A DNA stretch of 64,000 bases from positions 42,787,784 to 42,851,783 of the forward strand of contig OX457050.1 in the NCBI GenBank assembly GCA_949752735.1, given 5' to 3'. This document shows, piece by piece, positions 33,554 to 44,906 of this stretch. Position 1 is the stretch's first letter. The number at the start of each line of letters is the position of its first letter. A program made the translations under genes and the position numbers. The notes beneath the pieces were generated by a model. The model was not told the DNA's origin, searched no databases, and was given only the letters and a program-made list of their open reading frames with translations. This stretch comes from Lumbricus terrestris. Lineage: Eukaryota; Annelida; Clitellata; Crassiclitellata; Lumbricidae.

Positions 33554-34339
33554 TGGCGCGCATCCATACCTTCTCGATATTCTGTGTATGGATTTCTGCA
33601 TCGTCAGGTTGCACAAAGTTTTGTTTATGAATAACGACAGAATGTTCATAAATGTCATTGCCTAGTTGATTAAGATTCCTGTAAGATGCCCATGACCGTC
33701 AGATATTATATGCGTACCAGGCAAAATATTATGTTCAAGAATAAAAGGCTCGAGTGTACATGCGCTTCGGTTCGGGACAATGCGCATAAAACACCGGCCC
33801 GATTCTCTCTCGACCCCTCCGAAAACCGAATGCCCTTCATCGAAGCGCCGCCTATGGTACTTCCGATGGAAGAATTTTGTCTCGTCTATTTCTACTGTCA
33901 AAGTGTTGCCACTGACGTCAAAGCCACCCAGCTCCGACACATTCCTATTCAAGTACCTGTCGCATTCTTCTCGGCAGAAATTGAACCAGTCGGTGATAGT
34001 CTTGCGCTCACCTATTTCTGATTCGTGCTGCGACTGATCCAGAGGTAAGTCAGCTGACCAGCAGTACACCATGATTATAATGTTCCTTAATGCAAGATGA
34101 CTTCTTGTGAAAAAGGAACCATCTCGAACACCCTTCCTAATTCCACATCTTTCACATGACCATCTCTTACCATCAATGTCCCTCTGACAGTTTTGGAGTT
34201 GGCACTGTTGATGACATTGTGGACAGGCTTGTGTGTTTTTCAGCAACTGACGTCGTGCCAGCCAATGCATTGCTGCCTCTGTGTCATTTAGTTCGCTAGC
34301 AAGACTCGTAAGACGCCATACTTCGCTTTGTACATCCAC
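33554..34339 (-). pseudogene. Merlin/ISXO2-type (DDE) transposase, frameshifted
   Basis: The frame starts at 34339. It contains the N-terminal zinc ribbon (CPQC ... CERC), SFFTRSHLAL, the DWFNFCREEC region, then the catalytic core TVEIDETKFFHRKYHRRRF, VFGGVERESG and PGTHIISDG. After the second Asp (SDG) two extra bases shift the frame, giving a stop at 33662. In the other frame the family continues as WASYRNL, YEHSVV, FVQPDDAEIHTQNIEKVW down to about 33554, so the third acidic position is still present in sequence. No downstream remainder or terminal repeats were identified. Confidence 0.85.
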
Positions 34340-35070
34340 CGCAATTTAGAAACTCCAAAGTTCTTATGTTTCAACCAAATATTGGCAAAAAAACCATAGA
34401 GCATTGCTTTTTAATGGAACACACTGTATAATAATTTTATGTATATTTCCAGCTCGTGTTTAATTTCTGCTGCAGGTTGCACCGTTGATGTTTTTTTCTT
34501 CGACTCAGCAACTTCTACTTCTTCGTCGCTCTAACCTTCTGCTGACAGATAAACAATAGCATCTACAAAAAGACAAAAAGAGATAAGTGGCAATTTATGA
34601 ATAATAAAACCGGTCTGTTCCGTTCAATATCAGACAAGGAAACCACTGCTGCGGCCTTCATTGACGTAATGGAGAGTATCAGGGATGATAAAACGAAAGA
34701 AAATTGATACCACTTCGCTGTGTTGCACATTCAAACAGTGTCAATGTTAATAGAAACTAACGAACACAATTAACCTTAAGCATCATGCAATTCACGTACC
34801 TCACAAGTTGCATATTCATCCAAAGCATGTGTCCAATGCAGTATGGCTTGACAATGATTGAAAGTATGAATGGCGACATGTACCAGTAAGAGAAGTGATT
34901 CATTCAAATGCTTAGACAATAACTGTTCAGTTTGAAGTTCAGAATAATAGCATTTTCATACAATGAATATCTTAATAGCTACCAGTGATTGAAAGAGATG
35001 AATGATGAACGATTTGAAAGAGCATAGGAGTGTTCATTGTGCAGTTCGCATGCTATAACATAAACAATCA
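34340..35070. other. No gene recognised
   Basis: AT-rich sequence upstream of the Merlin transposase; no paired ends seen. Confidence 0.45.
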
Positions 35071-35072
35071 AT

Positions 35073-35473
35073 CAATCAATCAATCGTAATTTATATAGCG
35101 CCCCTTCAAGGTACCTACTCAGAGGCGCTCCCGGTCGAGATCAAGCGAAAAAAACAGTCTTCAACAGTTTGTGAAATTGAGAAGAGCTTGGGAGGTGTCG
35201 CATAGTCAAGGGAAGTCCATTCCAGGTTGTTGGACCAACCACAGAGAATGAACGCCTCTGCATTGTTACAGAGCGAGTGAAAGGAACCATTAAGTCATCA
35301 TGGACAGCAGAGCGCAGTGCGCGGCGGCCTATGCAAGTGGAAAGAGGGAGGCAAAGCTCACACAGATAAGAGAACAGAGGGGAATAGTTTTGTTTCAGAT
35401 ACACATTAACATGATTTCTTGCTGTCATTTTTCCAATGGATGTTGGATTAAGAATAGTAATGTTACGGATCAC
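35073..35473 (-). pseudogene. CR1-like LINE 3' end with RT tail
   Basis: The minus-strand frame 35473-35141 ends with RRALRSAVHDDLMVPFTRS, RSFSVVGPTTWNGLP and FHKLLKTVFF, the typical C-terminus of CR1/L2-type ORF2. Its 3' UTR (GGAGCGCCTCTGAGTAGG, CCTTGAAGGGGCGC) ends in an (ATTG)n tail at 35073-35095. It is 5'-truncated. Confidence 0.8.
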
Positions 35474-35739
35474 CCAATACTTCTATAGGGTCTCTCCGCG
35501 AAGAGGCTCAGGGTAAACTATTTTACTCAATGCACATTTGAAATGCTATAACACCTCACAAATAATAATTTATAAATTATTATAACACCGTTGGGTTCTA
35601 TTTCTTCGAGCGATTTGCCAGCCCATTTTCCTACTTCGTCGCGGTCTACTGCATGCTAGCAGCAATTTCGACACTTTGCACAATTCTATCGATGATTCCT
35701 GCAGCTTGTAAAAATTGTTATGCACCGAAAAATCACGCC

Positions 35740-36500
35740 CAAGATGCGATGCTAGCCAGGGCCTACTATCCCCCCGTGAGAGGTGGAAGCATTCCCCCCC
35801 GAACAGAAACTTTTTGTCTATATTGCAAGCGTCGAAGGCGCGAAGCTGCGAGTGCCGAAGGCACGAAGCCCAAAGCGACTAGGGGTTCTGAGGGAGCGTC
35901 GTGAGCTCCCCCAGCGGGGTGTGGGGTGGAGCCCCAGAAACCAACGCATTTTTGCTGTTGTCATCGACTAGAGCGCGTGTTTTAGGCTCTTTTTTGCTAG
36001 CTGTTTATGAATGATGAAGTCATGAAAATTTTCCTTTTTTGGATTTGCACGCTGTAATTGTACCTCTTAAAGCTGTCGTCTTCACAAAATTGCTCATGAA
36101 TTAATGCTCAGAAACGTGGTTTAGGATATCATAAAATGTCGCCTCCCCATGATTTTTTTATTTTTTATTTGCACAATATATTGGTAACATTTTAAAATTT
36201 CTCATTATGGGTTAGCAGTGCGTTAAACACTGTAGTAGTCCTGTGAAGTTTGAAAAGGTCCAGCATTCAGCAAAGGTCATACTAGATGAATATCTACCCT
36301 TGAGATTGCGGGATGAACGTTCAAGGGGAATTTTCGTGGGTGTGCGGGGAGGAGTAGAACAGAGGGAGTCCAGAAGAAAATTGCTTATGCCCATCTATCA
36401 TTAGGGGGGATTTCCCTCTGGCACAAGTTGGATCTGGCTACTTACTCTCCCCCCCCATGTGGCAAGCCCTGATGGGTGCGAATGTGATGGAAGCGCAAGG
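35740..36500. repeat. GC-rich interspersed repeat debris
   Basis: Segments such as CCGAAGGCACGAAGCCC and GGGTGTGGGGTGGAGCCCC look like ends of degraded DNA transposons (compare GAGGCACGAAGCGCC at about 37190). No gene. Confidence 0.4.
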
Positions 36501-36751
36501 ACAAATTTATGTGAGTGTTAAGCAAAAGTCAAATTAAATGAAGATTTACCCTCTGTTATGACGGGGAGGGGATTGTTCGGGGGATATTTACCTGGAGGAA
36601 GTCCATGACAGATGCTGGAGAATACCGGGGGAAAATGTTCAAAAGGAAATCTTCTATACTCAACTTTATCATTAGGGGGGAAAACCTTTCCCCCCCTGGC
36701 CCAAATTGGAAGCAGTCTGCTTCCATCCCCCCATGGCGTAGTAGGCCCTGA

Positions 36752-37120
36752 TGCTAGCCACATTTCATTGCTGTGCAGTGCCAGTATCTGCGAAACGGTC
36801 GCAATATATTTACGCAATTTTGTGCACTTTATTCTTTCCGAGTGCTCAAGTTTTGCATCCTGCACTACCCTACACAGAGCATCCCCACCACGGATGTTAG
36901 TCAAGGTCCCTTGGCAGGCAAAGAAGTATAGGCCTATGTTTTCAATCTTGATGCCAGCTTGCGTTCTTATTTCTTCGTTTGCCAGTTTGTTCATTGTAAT
37001 CTTTGTTTGCATCAGGTGGCATAAGAATCGCAATCTTTCTAAACACCTTTCCTTGAATTTCCACCATATCCATTCGTTGGTACAACTCCTGCTCAATCCT
37101 GCTCATACTTTCGCGCACGT
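36752..37120 (-). pseudogene. C-terminal half of an invertebrate repeat-associated protein pseudogene
   Basis: In the minus strand one frame gives RIEQELYQRMDMVEIQGK and ILMPPDANKDYN; with small frame changes it continues as GIKIENIGLYFFACQ, GGDALCRVV and TKLRKYIATVSQILALHSNE. This pattern (LRK..AT.SQ.L.L..NE) is the C-terminal half of a protein family I know only from multicopy invertebrate genes; I have no reliable name. It directly continues the 39393-40172 part if the 37129-39384 element is removed. Confidence 0.6.
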
Positions 37121-37395
37121 CTTCTATTCATAGGCGGAGACCTGGTCCGAACTTTGGGGGGGATGGACGAGCGGCCCAATGACGATCGCCGAGGCACGAA
37201 GCGCCTCGCAGGGGAGGGTTTGGGCAGGGAGATATGCCCCCAAACATCGAAAAAGTTTGATTTTCAGCACTACAATGGTAGCATTTCAGGTAGTCATATT
37301 AACAAATTTCCTCTTCATTTTAGAGCTTTTATTTAGTCTTTGTTTAAGACTTCAAAAGTGTCCCGCAAATTTCGAAATGCTTTGAATTGATAATT

Positions 37396-38505
37396 GCTTA
37401 GTAAAGTTAAAAGAGGTGTGTAAGAAACATATCCAATAGAAATTCTCTGTTTAAAAAAATAGCTAACTAAGTTTGATGATAATAGTTTAGTAAAATTAAA
37501 AGAGGTGTGTAAGGGACATCACCAAATGGAGTTCTCTGTTAAAAAAATAGTTAATTTGTTTGACGATAATAGTTCAGTAAAGTTAAAAGAGGTGTGTAAG
37601 AAACAACTCCAATTGAAATTCTCTGTTTAAAAATAATAGTTAACTTGTTTTATGATATAAGTTTAGTAAAGTTAAAAGAGGTGTGTAAGAAAAATCTCCA
37701 ATTATAATTCCCTGTTTAAAAATAATAGTTAACTTGTCTGATGATATAAGTTTAGTAAAATTAAAAGATGTGTGTAAGAGACATCTCCAATTGGAATTCT
37801 CAGTTTAAAACAATAATAATAGCTAACTTGTTTGATGAAAATAGTTTAGAAAAGTTAAAAGAGGTGTGCAAGAGTCATCTTCATTTGGAATTCTCTGATA
37901 AAAAATAATAGTTAATTTGTTTGATGATAATAGTTTAGTAAAGTTAAAAGAGGTGTGTAAGAAACATATCCAATTGGAATTCTCTGTTTAAAAATAATAT
38001 TTTACTTGTCTGATGATATAAGTTTAGTAAAATTAAAAGATGTGTGTAAGAGACATCTGCAATTGGAATTCTCTCTTTAAAAAATTGTTAACCTGTTTGA
38101 TGATAAAAGTTTAGTAAGTTAAAAGAGGTGTGTAAGAGACATCTCCAATTGGAATTCTCTGTTAAAAAATGGATGGATCCGATTTGACCAGGGTCCATGA
38201 CAACAGACGCCGTTACTCTGGACAGAAATTTGCTCGGCATGTTACAACACTTTAGAGCAAGGCACTTGAGCCACTTGACCAATTGTAAAAAAATAATAGT
38301 TAACTTGTTCGATGATAATAGTTTAGTAAGTTAAAAGAGGTGTGTAAGAGACATCCAATGGGAATTCTCTGTTAAAAAATAATAGTTAATTTGTTTGATG
38401 ATAATAGTTTAGTAAAGTTAAAAGAGGCGTATAAGAGACATCTCCAATTGGAATTCTCTGTTTAAAAAAATAATAGTTAACTTGTTTGAAAGATAATAGT
38501 TTTGT
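37396..38505. repeat. ~89-bp tandem repeat, 11 units
   Basis: AGTTAAAAGAGGTGTGTAAG recurs at about 37405, 37494, 37582, 37670, 37759, 37853, 37941, 38031, 38118, 38329 and 38416. Spacing is 87-94 bp except one gap, where about 120 bp of other sequence (38168-38288) interrupts the array. Confidence 0.88.
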
Positions 38506-38810
38506 AATTATATTGTATTTAACTAGGGATTTTAAATCGTACGTTTTTTATTACCTATTGCTAATCCGATGTATAATAACGATGTTCTATGACGCATTGT
38601 TCGTTTTCAAGAGGAGTAATAAACAAAATACTTACATACTAACTTACTTACTTTTCATATTATTCCCAATGTCCAACTGGTGGTTGATTCGAGCCGGAAG
38701 GAAACCTGAGGGGAATGTAGAAGAAGCCCGATTATGACGTTGTGACGTTACTTATTATTATTAATCAGAAGTTTAACGACATCTTATTGCTACAAAGGCT
38801 GTTGACGTCT

Positions 38811-39080
38811 TTAAAAAATTTTAACTGTGCATTCCACTTTTTTCTCCTTGCATTTTTTAAGTAGTAAGATTGATATATCATTCGTCATACACGCAAGCAG
38901 CGTATGATCAGTTGTTTCAGGCAATTGGCATTTAGAACACAGGTCTGTTGTGCTTTTACCTAACACTTTCAGCCAAGTGTTATTAAGGACATGCCACATC
39001 CTAAGTCGGGTAATTTGAACTTCTCTTTTCCTGATGGAGTCCATAAATTTTATATTAGTTGTGACGTTGGGTATTGGCAA
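38811..39080 (-). pseudogene. Non-LTR retrotransposon zinc-binding (zf-RVT-like) fragment
   Basis: RLRMWHVLNNTWLKVLG followed by CSKCQLPETTDHTLLAC, a C-x2-C-x7-H-x4-C motif as found at the C-terminus of several LINE ORF2 proteins. Only this part is readable. Confidence 0.6.
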
Positions 39081-39392
39081 GGTTTTTATAATAACCGGTA
39101 ATATGTTAAAAGAGGTATCTTATCCACTCAGTATAATGTTCGCAAACTATTCAACGTGGGACTAAATAACTATTGGTTTGAGCCCGGATTGCCCGGGAAT
39201 TCATATCATTAGAAATTTGAACTTCAGCTGCTAAAGTTTTCTTTCTTTAAAACTCTACTGACGTGTTTGGGTAAATGTCCTAACGCTTAAACATTGGGGG
39301 GGGGACAAATGCATGGCCGTCCCCCCCAACGCCTCCATTGGGGGGGACCGTCCCCCCCTGTCCCCCCCTAGGTCTCCGCCAGTGCTTCTATT

Positions 39393-40172
39393 CCGTCAAC
39401 TTTCCAGTTCGGTCTTTCAATAAAGGCGTTTTGTTTAGCTGTGATACAGCTCCAGGCCATGTCTTATTAAACACAAGCAACCGGGCTAGAGTTAGTCTTT
39501 GCAGTTCTCTATAATGCTGTGCTGTATTACTGCCTTCTTTGTATTTCTCTAAAATTCTGATGGCTTCTGTTGTTAAATATGATGTCAGTTTCTTTACATC
39601 GGATGTTGTGGGGAGGTTATTGAGCTTGTTGAATTTCCGCCTATTCAGTGTTCTTGTAGCCGCCCCTGAAATCTGATCCGTCCAATCAGAGTTTTGCAGG
39701 GCAAGAAATCGAACGGCGTCTCTTTCAGCAACCTCGTCATCTCACCTCATCGCTATAAATTTCCGATGTCAACAATGAGGGAGTCACTTTTTGCTGCCCG
39801 AGAGATGTCATCATGCCGAAATGACCTAAACACCGTGGTACGCAACAAATCAGAAGCCCCAATTTCAACAAAAATCCTGCAATGCCTGTGACTCCATGAC
39901 AATATCTCTTTTGCACTTTTCATCAGAGCCAGAAGAGTCAATAAACCTACAGTGGTAGTGACAATGACGCCAAAATTGCATAGAGCAACATAAGCCAGAC
40001 AATCAGGACAAGGTCCGTACTGGCTAGGATCAACTTCTTGCAATTCTGTCGGTCTTCTTGCAAGTCTACATGTATATGACATACAGCCTTGACCAAGCTT
40101 TCGCACACGTTCATTGTGAACGTGTGCAAAAAAAGATTTCTGCTCGGATAAGTGTCTTCTTTGAATCAGCAC
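39393..40172 (-). pseudogene. N-terminal half of the split invertebrate repeat-associated protein
   Basis: Starting at 40172: QYGPCPDCLAY, then, in another frame, QFWRHCHYHC (a C2HC-like finger); then back in frame, FRHDDISRAAKSDSLIV. From about 39738 a frame without start codon reads DWTDQISGAATRTLNRRKFNK, LPTTSDVKKL and LQRLTLARLLVFNK. It runs to the border of the hAT-like element. Frameshifts show it is dead. Its second half is at 36752-37120. Function of the family is unknown to me. Confidence 0.65.
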
Positions 40173-40353
40173 TCCGCCGTTTCAAGCATCTTACATCAAC
40201 TGAATATGCCATGTTCTGGAGTTCAGTCAGAGTGTTTATAATATTAGATTGATGTCTTTTGACAAAAACAATATAACTGTCAGAATAACAGATCCTTTAT
40301 GTATGAAAGAGACACGTCTTCAACTACATTCTGTGTCTATTTTTAATTACAAA

Positions 40354-41745
40354 TCAGCAAAGATCAGCAAATAATTCGTCAACTGGAGAAAAGCGGTGGC
40401 TAGTGCAATGCTCCAGAAATTCCTTCTCAATTTCAAACATTTCACCGCAAATGCCACATCCAAACGAATTTTCCACAAACGGTTTTGCATCCTCAAGTGA
40501 TTCGATGTTGTCAATGAAATCACATTCTCGATGACGACTTTTTGGCTGAGTTTTTGACATTTCACTGCAGTCATGAGGCAATTTTCTTTGCATGCATTCA
40601 AATGGTTTATCAATATCATCAGCACTGCACCGAATGAATGGAACAGATAGATTAGCATTTGATTCATTTTCCAATTTATCATCCTTTCGCTGTATTAACT
40701 CATGGCATTTATGCTGTTTAGTTGAAGAACTGCCTTTACAATAAAGTTTACTGCACATGTGTTGCATCTCATCTGTGTGAGTTCTATGTTGATTTAGGTC
40801 TATAAGTGATCTGGTTCCTTTATCACTAATTTCACAAATGTATGGTCTTTCTCCAGTAAGGGTTCCCATATGACGAGTTAGATCACTGGCACGATGGGTT
40901 CTCATGTGTCTTTTCAGATAACCACCTTCAGAAAATGATTTCTGACACAGTTGGCATTTGTATGGTTTATCGCCTATATGGGATCTATTGTGTACTTTCA
41001 GAGAACTAGCCTGAGTAAATAATTTCTGACATAACTGACATTTGTATGGTTTCTTGCCAGTATGGTTTGTCATGTGTCTTTTCAGAGTACCACGCTCCGT
41101 AAATGATTTCTCACATAACTGACATTCGTATGGTTTCTCCCCTGTGTGGGTTTTCATGTGGCTTTTCAGATGACCACTTTGAGTAAATGATTTCTGACAT
41201 ACCTGGCATTGAAACGGTTTCTCCCTAGTATGGGTTCTCATGTGTGTCATCAGAACCTTTCTATGAGTAAATGATTTCTGACATAACTGACATTTGTATG
41301 GTTTCTCTCTGGTATGTGTTCTCATGTGTGATTTCAGATTACCACAATCCGTAAATGATTTGTGACACAACTGACACTTGTATGGTTTCTCCCCAGTATG
41401 GGTTCTCATGTGCCTTTTCAGACCACCATCTTGGATAAATGATTTCTGACAAACTTGACATTGGTATGACTTCTCCCCAGTGTGGATTTTCATGTGGCTT
41501 TTCAGATGACCACCTCGAGTAAATGACTTTTGACATACCTGGCAATGGTATGGTTTCTCCCCAGTGTGGATTTTCATGTGCCTTTTCAGATTACCACCTG
41601 CAGTAAATGACTTTTGACATAACTGACATTTGTATGCTTTCTCTCCAGTATGTTTTTCCATATTTACAGTCGAGCAACGTAATTCAGAGTCGTTTTCCCA
41701 CATAACTGACATTTGGAAAGGCTGCTCTCTATTAAGTTTTCTCAC
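40354..41745 (-). CDS. C2H2 zinc-finger protein with 9 fingers and the FGCGIC C-terminal module
   Basis: 463 residues, one exon, presumably nuclear. Met29 in TVNMEKH corresponds to the starts conserved at 11151 and 55434; the upstream ATG extends the frame by 28 residues. Nine canonical fingers ([17 protein letters not shown] through [17 protein letters not shown]) with TGEKP or TREKP linkers are followed by two degenerate ones: one without its cysteine half (RASDLTRHMGTL) and one with CEIS for CxxC. The linker contains KLENESNANLSVPF, DCSEM and IDNIESLEDAKPFVEN, close to the 55434 gene. The end has Cys430, Cys433, His446, His450 and the tail FSPVDELFADLC. The frame is intact. Confidence 0.9.
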   Translation of the reverse strand: MRKLNREQPFQMSVMWENDSELRCSTVNMEKHTGEKAYKCQLCQKSFTAGGNLKRHMKIHTGEKPYHCQVCQKSFTRGGHLKSHMKIHTGEKSYQCQVCQKSFIQDGGLKRHMRTHTGEKPYKCQLCHKSFTDCGNLKSHMRTHTREKPYKCQLCQKSFTHRKVLMTHMRTHTREKPFQCQVCQKSFTQSGHLKSHMKTHTGEKPYECQLCEKSFTERGTLKRHMTNHTGKKPYKCQLCQKLFTQASSLKVHNRSHIGDKPYKCQLCQKSFSEGGYLKRHMRTHRASDLTRHMGTLTGERPYICEISDKGTRSLIDLNQHRTHTDEMQHMCSKLYCKGSSSTKQHKCHELIQRKDDKLENESNANLSVPFIRCSADDIDKPFECMQRKLPHDCSEMSKTQPKSRHRECDFIDNIESLEDAKPFVENSFGCGICGEMFEIEKEFLEHCTSHRFSPVDELFADLC

Positions 41746-42211
41746 TGCAGGTGTCAGATTTAAACAGTGAGTATATGATTTCCCAAGTACGGTAACTAAT
41801 GCAAATACGGTTTTTCACGCAAATGGATGTCTATGTCTTTCAGTAAAAATTCCGAAATATGCAACTGGTTCTTAGCACAATTTGAATTTTTGTGGCATAA
41901 AAAGTATCCATTTGAAAACAAATAATGCAAGTTGTAGATTATTTTTGGTTCAGTGCATTGAAGTGCAACCTTTCTCTAGTTTCATTTCTCATGACAAACT
42001 TTTGTGCAACAAAGTATACAATTGCCCTCACAGGAAATATGAATTCTTTGGGATGAAATGTTGAAGCCTTAAATAAACGTAGAATAGCACATCCTAAAGT
42101 TCTTCAGTTGCAATGTTTACTGATGAAGAAAGAATTAATGGTTTAAAATCTGCTGGTAAATACGTCCACTCCAACGTTGTCTTTGATGCAGATCAATGAT
42201 TGTAGGTCTAC

Positions 42212-42287
42212 TCAAATGATCACACTGAGAAGTTCTACCACACAGCCCTGTGCATCTTCATGCACTTGCAAAAAGAACTTGTGGCAC
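42212..42287 (-). other. Putative shared 5' exon of the zinc-finger gene at 40354
   Basis: 76 nt between TTCTGAATAG and GTAGACC on the minus strand, similar to 57143-57216 and 10604-10677 (GTGCC, TTTTTGCAAGTGCATGAAG). Two extra bases relative to the others and a TAG in the possible small ORF argue for an untranslated exon. Confidence 0.5.
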
Positions 42288-42639
42288 CTATTCAGAAGAA
42301 GAAGAACATGAACATCTTAGTAAGAAACTGTTTCAAGAAATAAAATATATTTTTTTATCACCGTTCAAAATTAAATGATAATTTCTGTTTCATTAAGGTC
42401 AGGATAATTTCTATTCTTATATGAGTGAATATTTGGTCAATGCATTAAAGCAAGCATTAGTTAATATTTCATTTCTCAATCAAGTCAATATATAGCTACC
42501 TGGTAAAACTGCAGCTTAGGTTGCTAAATTATCTTAATGTCACCAATGCCATACTTGATGTTGATAAATAAGTAGTTTTGGAATGTCTAATAGTTTTAGA
42601 ATGATAACCTTCATCAAATCAGATTTCACAAGGAATAAA

Positions 42640-43520
42640 TGTTTCTAATTAATGCTAATTCTGCTTAAACAAGAAATATTGCATCAATCCAACTTTATTT
42701 AACCAGGAATTTCTCATTAATCCAATTTCTATCAATACAGGAATCTTTCCATCAAGTCAACTTCTATTTACGCAACACACTTAAAATTGATTAAGCTGCA
42801 TTGAGACAAACTTGCAATTCATTTCTGTTGGCTTTGATGGAAAATATTGGATTTAAATGGAAGTTGGATTGACGAAAGAATATCTTGCTAAATTGTAGTT
42901 GAATTAATGGTAAGAATTTTTTTCCTTAAACAGAATATCGATTGATAAAATGTTTCTTTCATTTAAAGAAAGATGGATTGATGAGCAAACGTCAGGCTCT
43001 TGAAGGCGGCCATCTTGAACTTAACTCTTGTACTCCGGTGCAAGTTCCACCTATCGTTCGAAGGCTGTGTGCTCTATGCTTCAGATCACATGACTTAAAA
43101 CTTCTTCATACTTACTAATGTCAAATACAGCATTGCAGACATGAAAAATAATTCAGCAAAGGGTGACCTATCATTTAAACAGAATAAAATATAACAAAAT
43201 TTGATTGGCTCAAGATAATTATTTTTCAACAATCCGCAACTTTGGCACAAATCATTCTCATCAACCAGGTTACCATTTAAGCAATAATTCATCTAATTAA
43301 TCCAGCTTATATTGCAACAATAACTGTTTTTCTCTGGATTCAATTTCCATCTAAATACAATATCTCAAATCAATCCACCTCAAATTTCAGCAATTTGTTT
43401 TAATAAATACCATTTCTATCTGGAGTAAAAATAATTTTTTCATCGACCCGATTTCTAATCAGCAAGAATTATTTTTTCATTAACCCAATTTGTACGATAT
43501 CAACACTGAACCTCATGCAA
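42640..43520. repeat. Diverged iteron stretches
   Basis: CATCAATCCAACTTTATTT-type units, both orientations, strongly diverged. An end of the GGTAATCTATCG arm family (CGCTAAAACGATAGATTACC) lies at 43540. Confidence 0.5.
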
Positions 43521-44084
43521 TGGCGAATAATTTATTCCGCTAAAACGATAGATTACCCAGCAACGTAATATTCATATGGTTTAGTCACAACCGTCTAAAT
43601 CACTGAATCGCGTGATTGAGACGGTCATAACTTAAATAAGTTATACGTAACTGCTATGAGTTCATTAAATAAAACTGAATATAACGGGGGAAAGGCTTCT
43701 TGGTCTGGAGGACTTTCAACTGTAAGCATATACCCGAATCCCAAGCCTTATAGCATCGTAAAATTATTTAAAACATATTTTAGTCATTTTTCATCGCTCA
43801 TCCAACTTCTAGTTCTACTATATCACAGTTCCGTTATTCGTCCAACTTCTACTTCAACTAAAAATATTTTGATCGTTCATCCAACCTCTAGTTTCACGGT
43901 TACAATTTAGCATAAAACCATGATTTTGTCGCTCATCCAACTTCTACTTCTGTTAATTAATATGCTCATCCAGCTTCTAATGATACTGCAATACGTCAGC
44001 AGTAATATCATGTTTTCATCGTACATCCAACGGAAATAAAATATCTCTGAAGTGCTATAAGGCTTGGTATTCGCATATAATAAT

Positions 44085-44390
44085 TATAATGCCAACTGTA
44101 ATCTCCTAGACTCAACTTTAACTTCGAACTATTCAACGATCAACACCAACAATGACAAAAATTTGCATTTCAAGCTTAAGACAAAACTGTGTAAACTGAA
44201 TGATACGAAATTACCCGTTGTTTTATTCTCAATTGTATAATTATAAACGACAATCTGACTTCAACGTCCATCCGTACAAAATGGCGAGCGATACTAAATG
44301 CGTGCTTTGGCGCAATGAAAGCTGGCGCCATAAGGGTATTACTCTGCCATCTAGTGAATATCAGATTCTACATTATGGATTCTAGAATAA
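44085..44390. repeat. Dispersed ~300-bp repeat, copy 1
   Basis: Shared blocks: CAACTGTAATC, AGACTCAACTTTA, AAAATGGCGAGCGATA and TCTGCCATCTAGTGAATATC. Related copies are at 52600-52910 and 60365-60655. No coding content. Confidence 0.6.
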
Positions 44391-44719
44391 TCTATGTACA
44401 CTGACTTTCTAATTATAACAATTACATGCTAAAGAGTATACTACCCTCATAAACAAAAACCATGTAACTGAAAATTTTGCCATTTTGATTAAGATGCAGT
44501 TTCTGCATGTATTGATGGTCCTAGACCTTGGAAAAAATAAGAAACTCTTATCTTGATAAATTTTCATCACAGCGAACCAGCGTGTATGAAAACCACGTAT
44601 CTGCAGAAACCGCATGGCATAGCCTACTAATTAAGCAAGAACCACGTATCTGCAGATGCGTCGTTTTTGCTTAGTATGAAAGCAAAGACTAAGACATGAA
44701 CATTCGTAGATACGTAGAT

Positions 44720-44906
44720 TTGCATCATTCATCGCCTTAATTTATTACGCAAAAAATCATAAAAAAAATTATCCCGCTTCTTGTTTTGTTCTGAAGATTT
44801 TCATCCGTCTTTCCACTTCGTGGTTAGTTATCAATATTTTCGTCTGTAACTAAAATAATAATCCCGTTAAAGTCACATGAAGAAACGGCTTCGAGGCTAT
44901 TATTTT
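44720..44906. repeat. Arm and loop of a foldback repeat, broken by the 44907 element
   Basis: ATCCCGCTTCTTGTTTTGTTC, CCACTTCGTGG and GGCTTCGAGGCTATTATTTT match the arm and loop of the foldback at 52250-52553. The break is at ATTATTTT, the target site of the next element. Confidence 0.65.

Larger units (their letters stand above)
37129..39384. mobile_element. hAT-like element, 2.26 kb, splitting a pseudogene
   Basis: The ends CATAGGCGGAGACC (37129-37142) and GGTCTCCGCCAGTG (39371-39384) are inverted with 12 of 14 matches. CTTCTATT is duplicated at 37121-37128 and 39385-39392. This 8-bp duplication and CA/TG ends fit hAT. Inside are an 89-bp satellite (37396-38505) and a retroelement fragment (38811-39080), but no hAT transposase. 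The flanks join into one pseudogene. Confidence 0.82.

Noticed and set aside
36518..36750. C-terminal extension of the 192-aa frame after the SQILALHSNE motif
   Set aside because: This part is GC-rich repeat sequence read in frame by chance.
39388..39740. Separate gene for the frame starting DWTDQISGAATRTL
   Set aside because: It is the continuation of the pseudogene at 40172 and has no start codon of its own.
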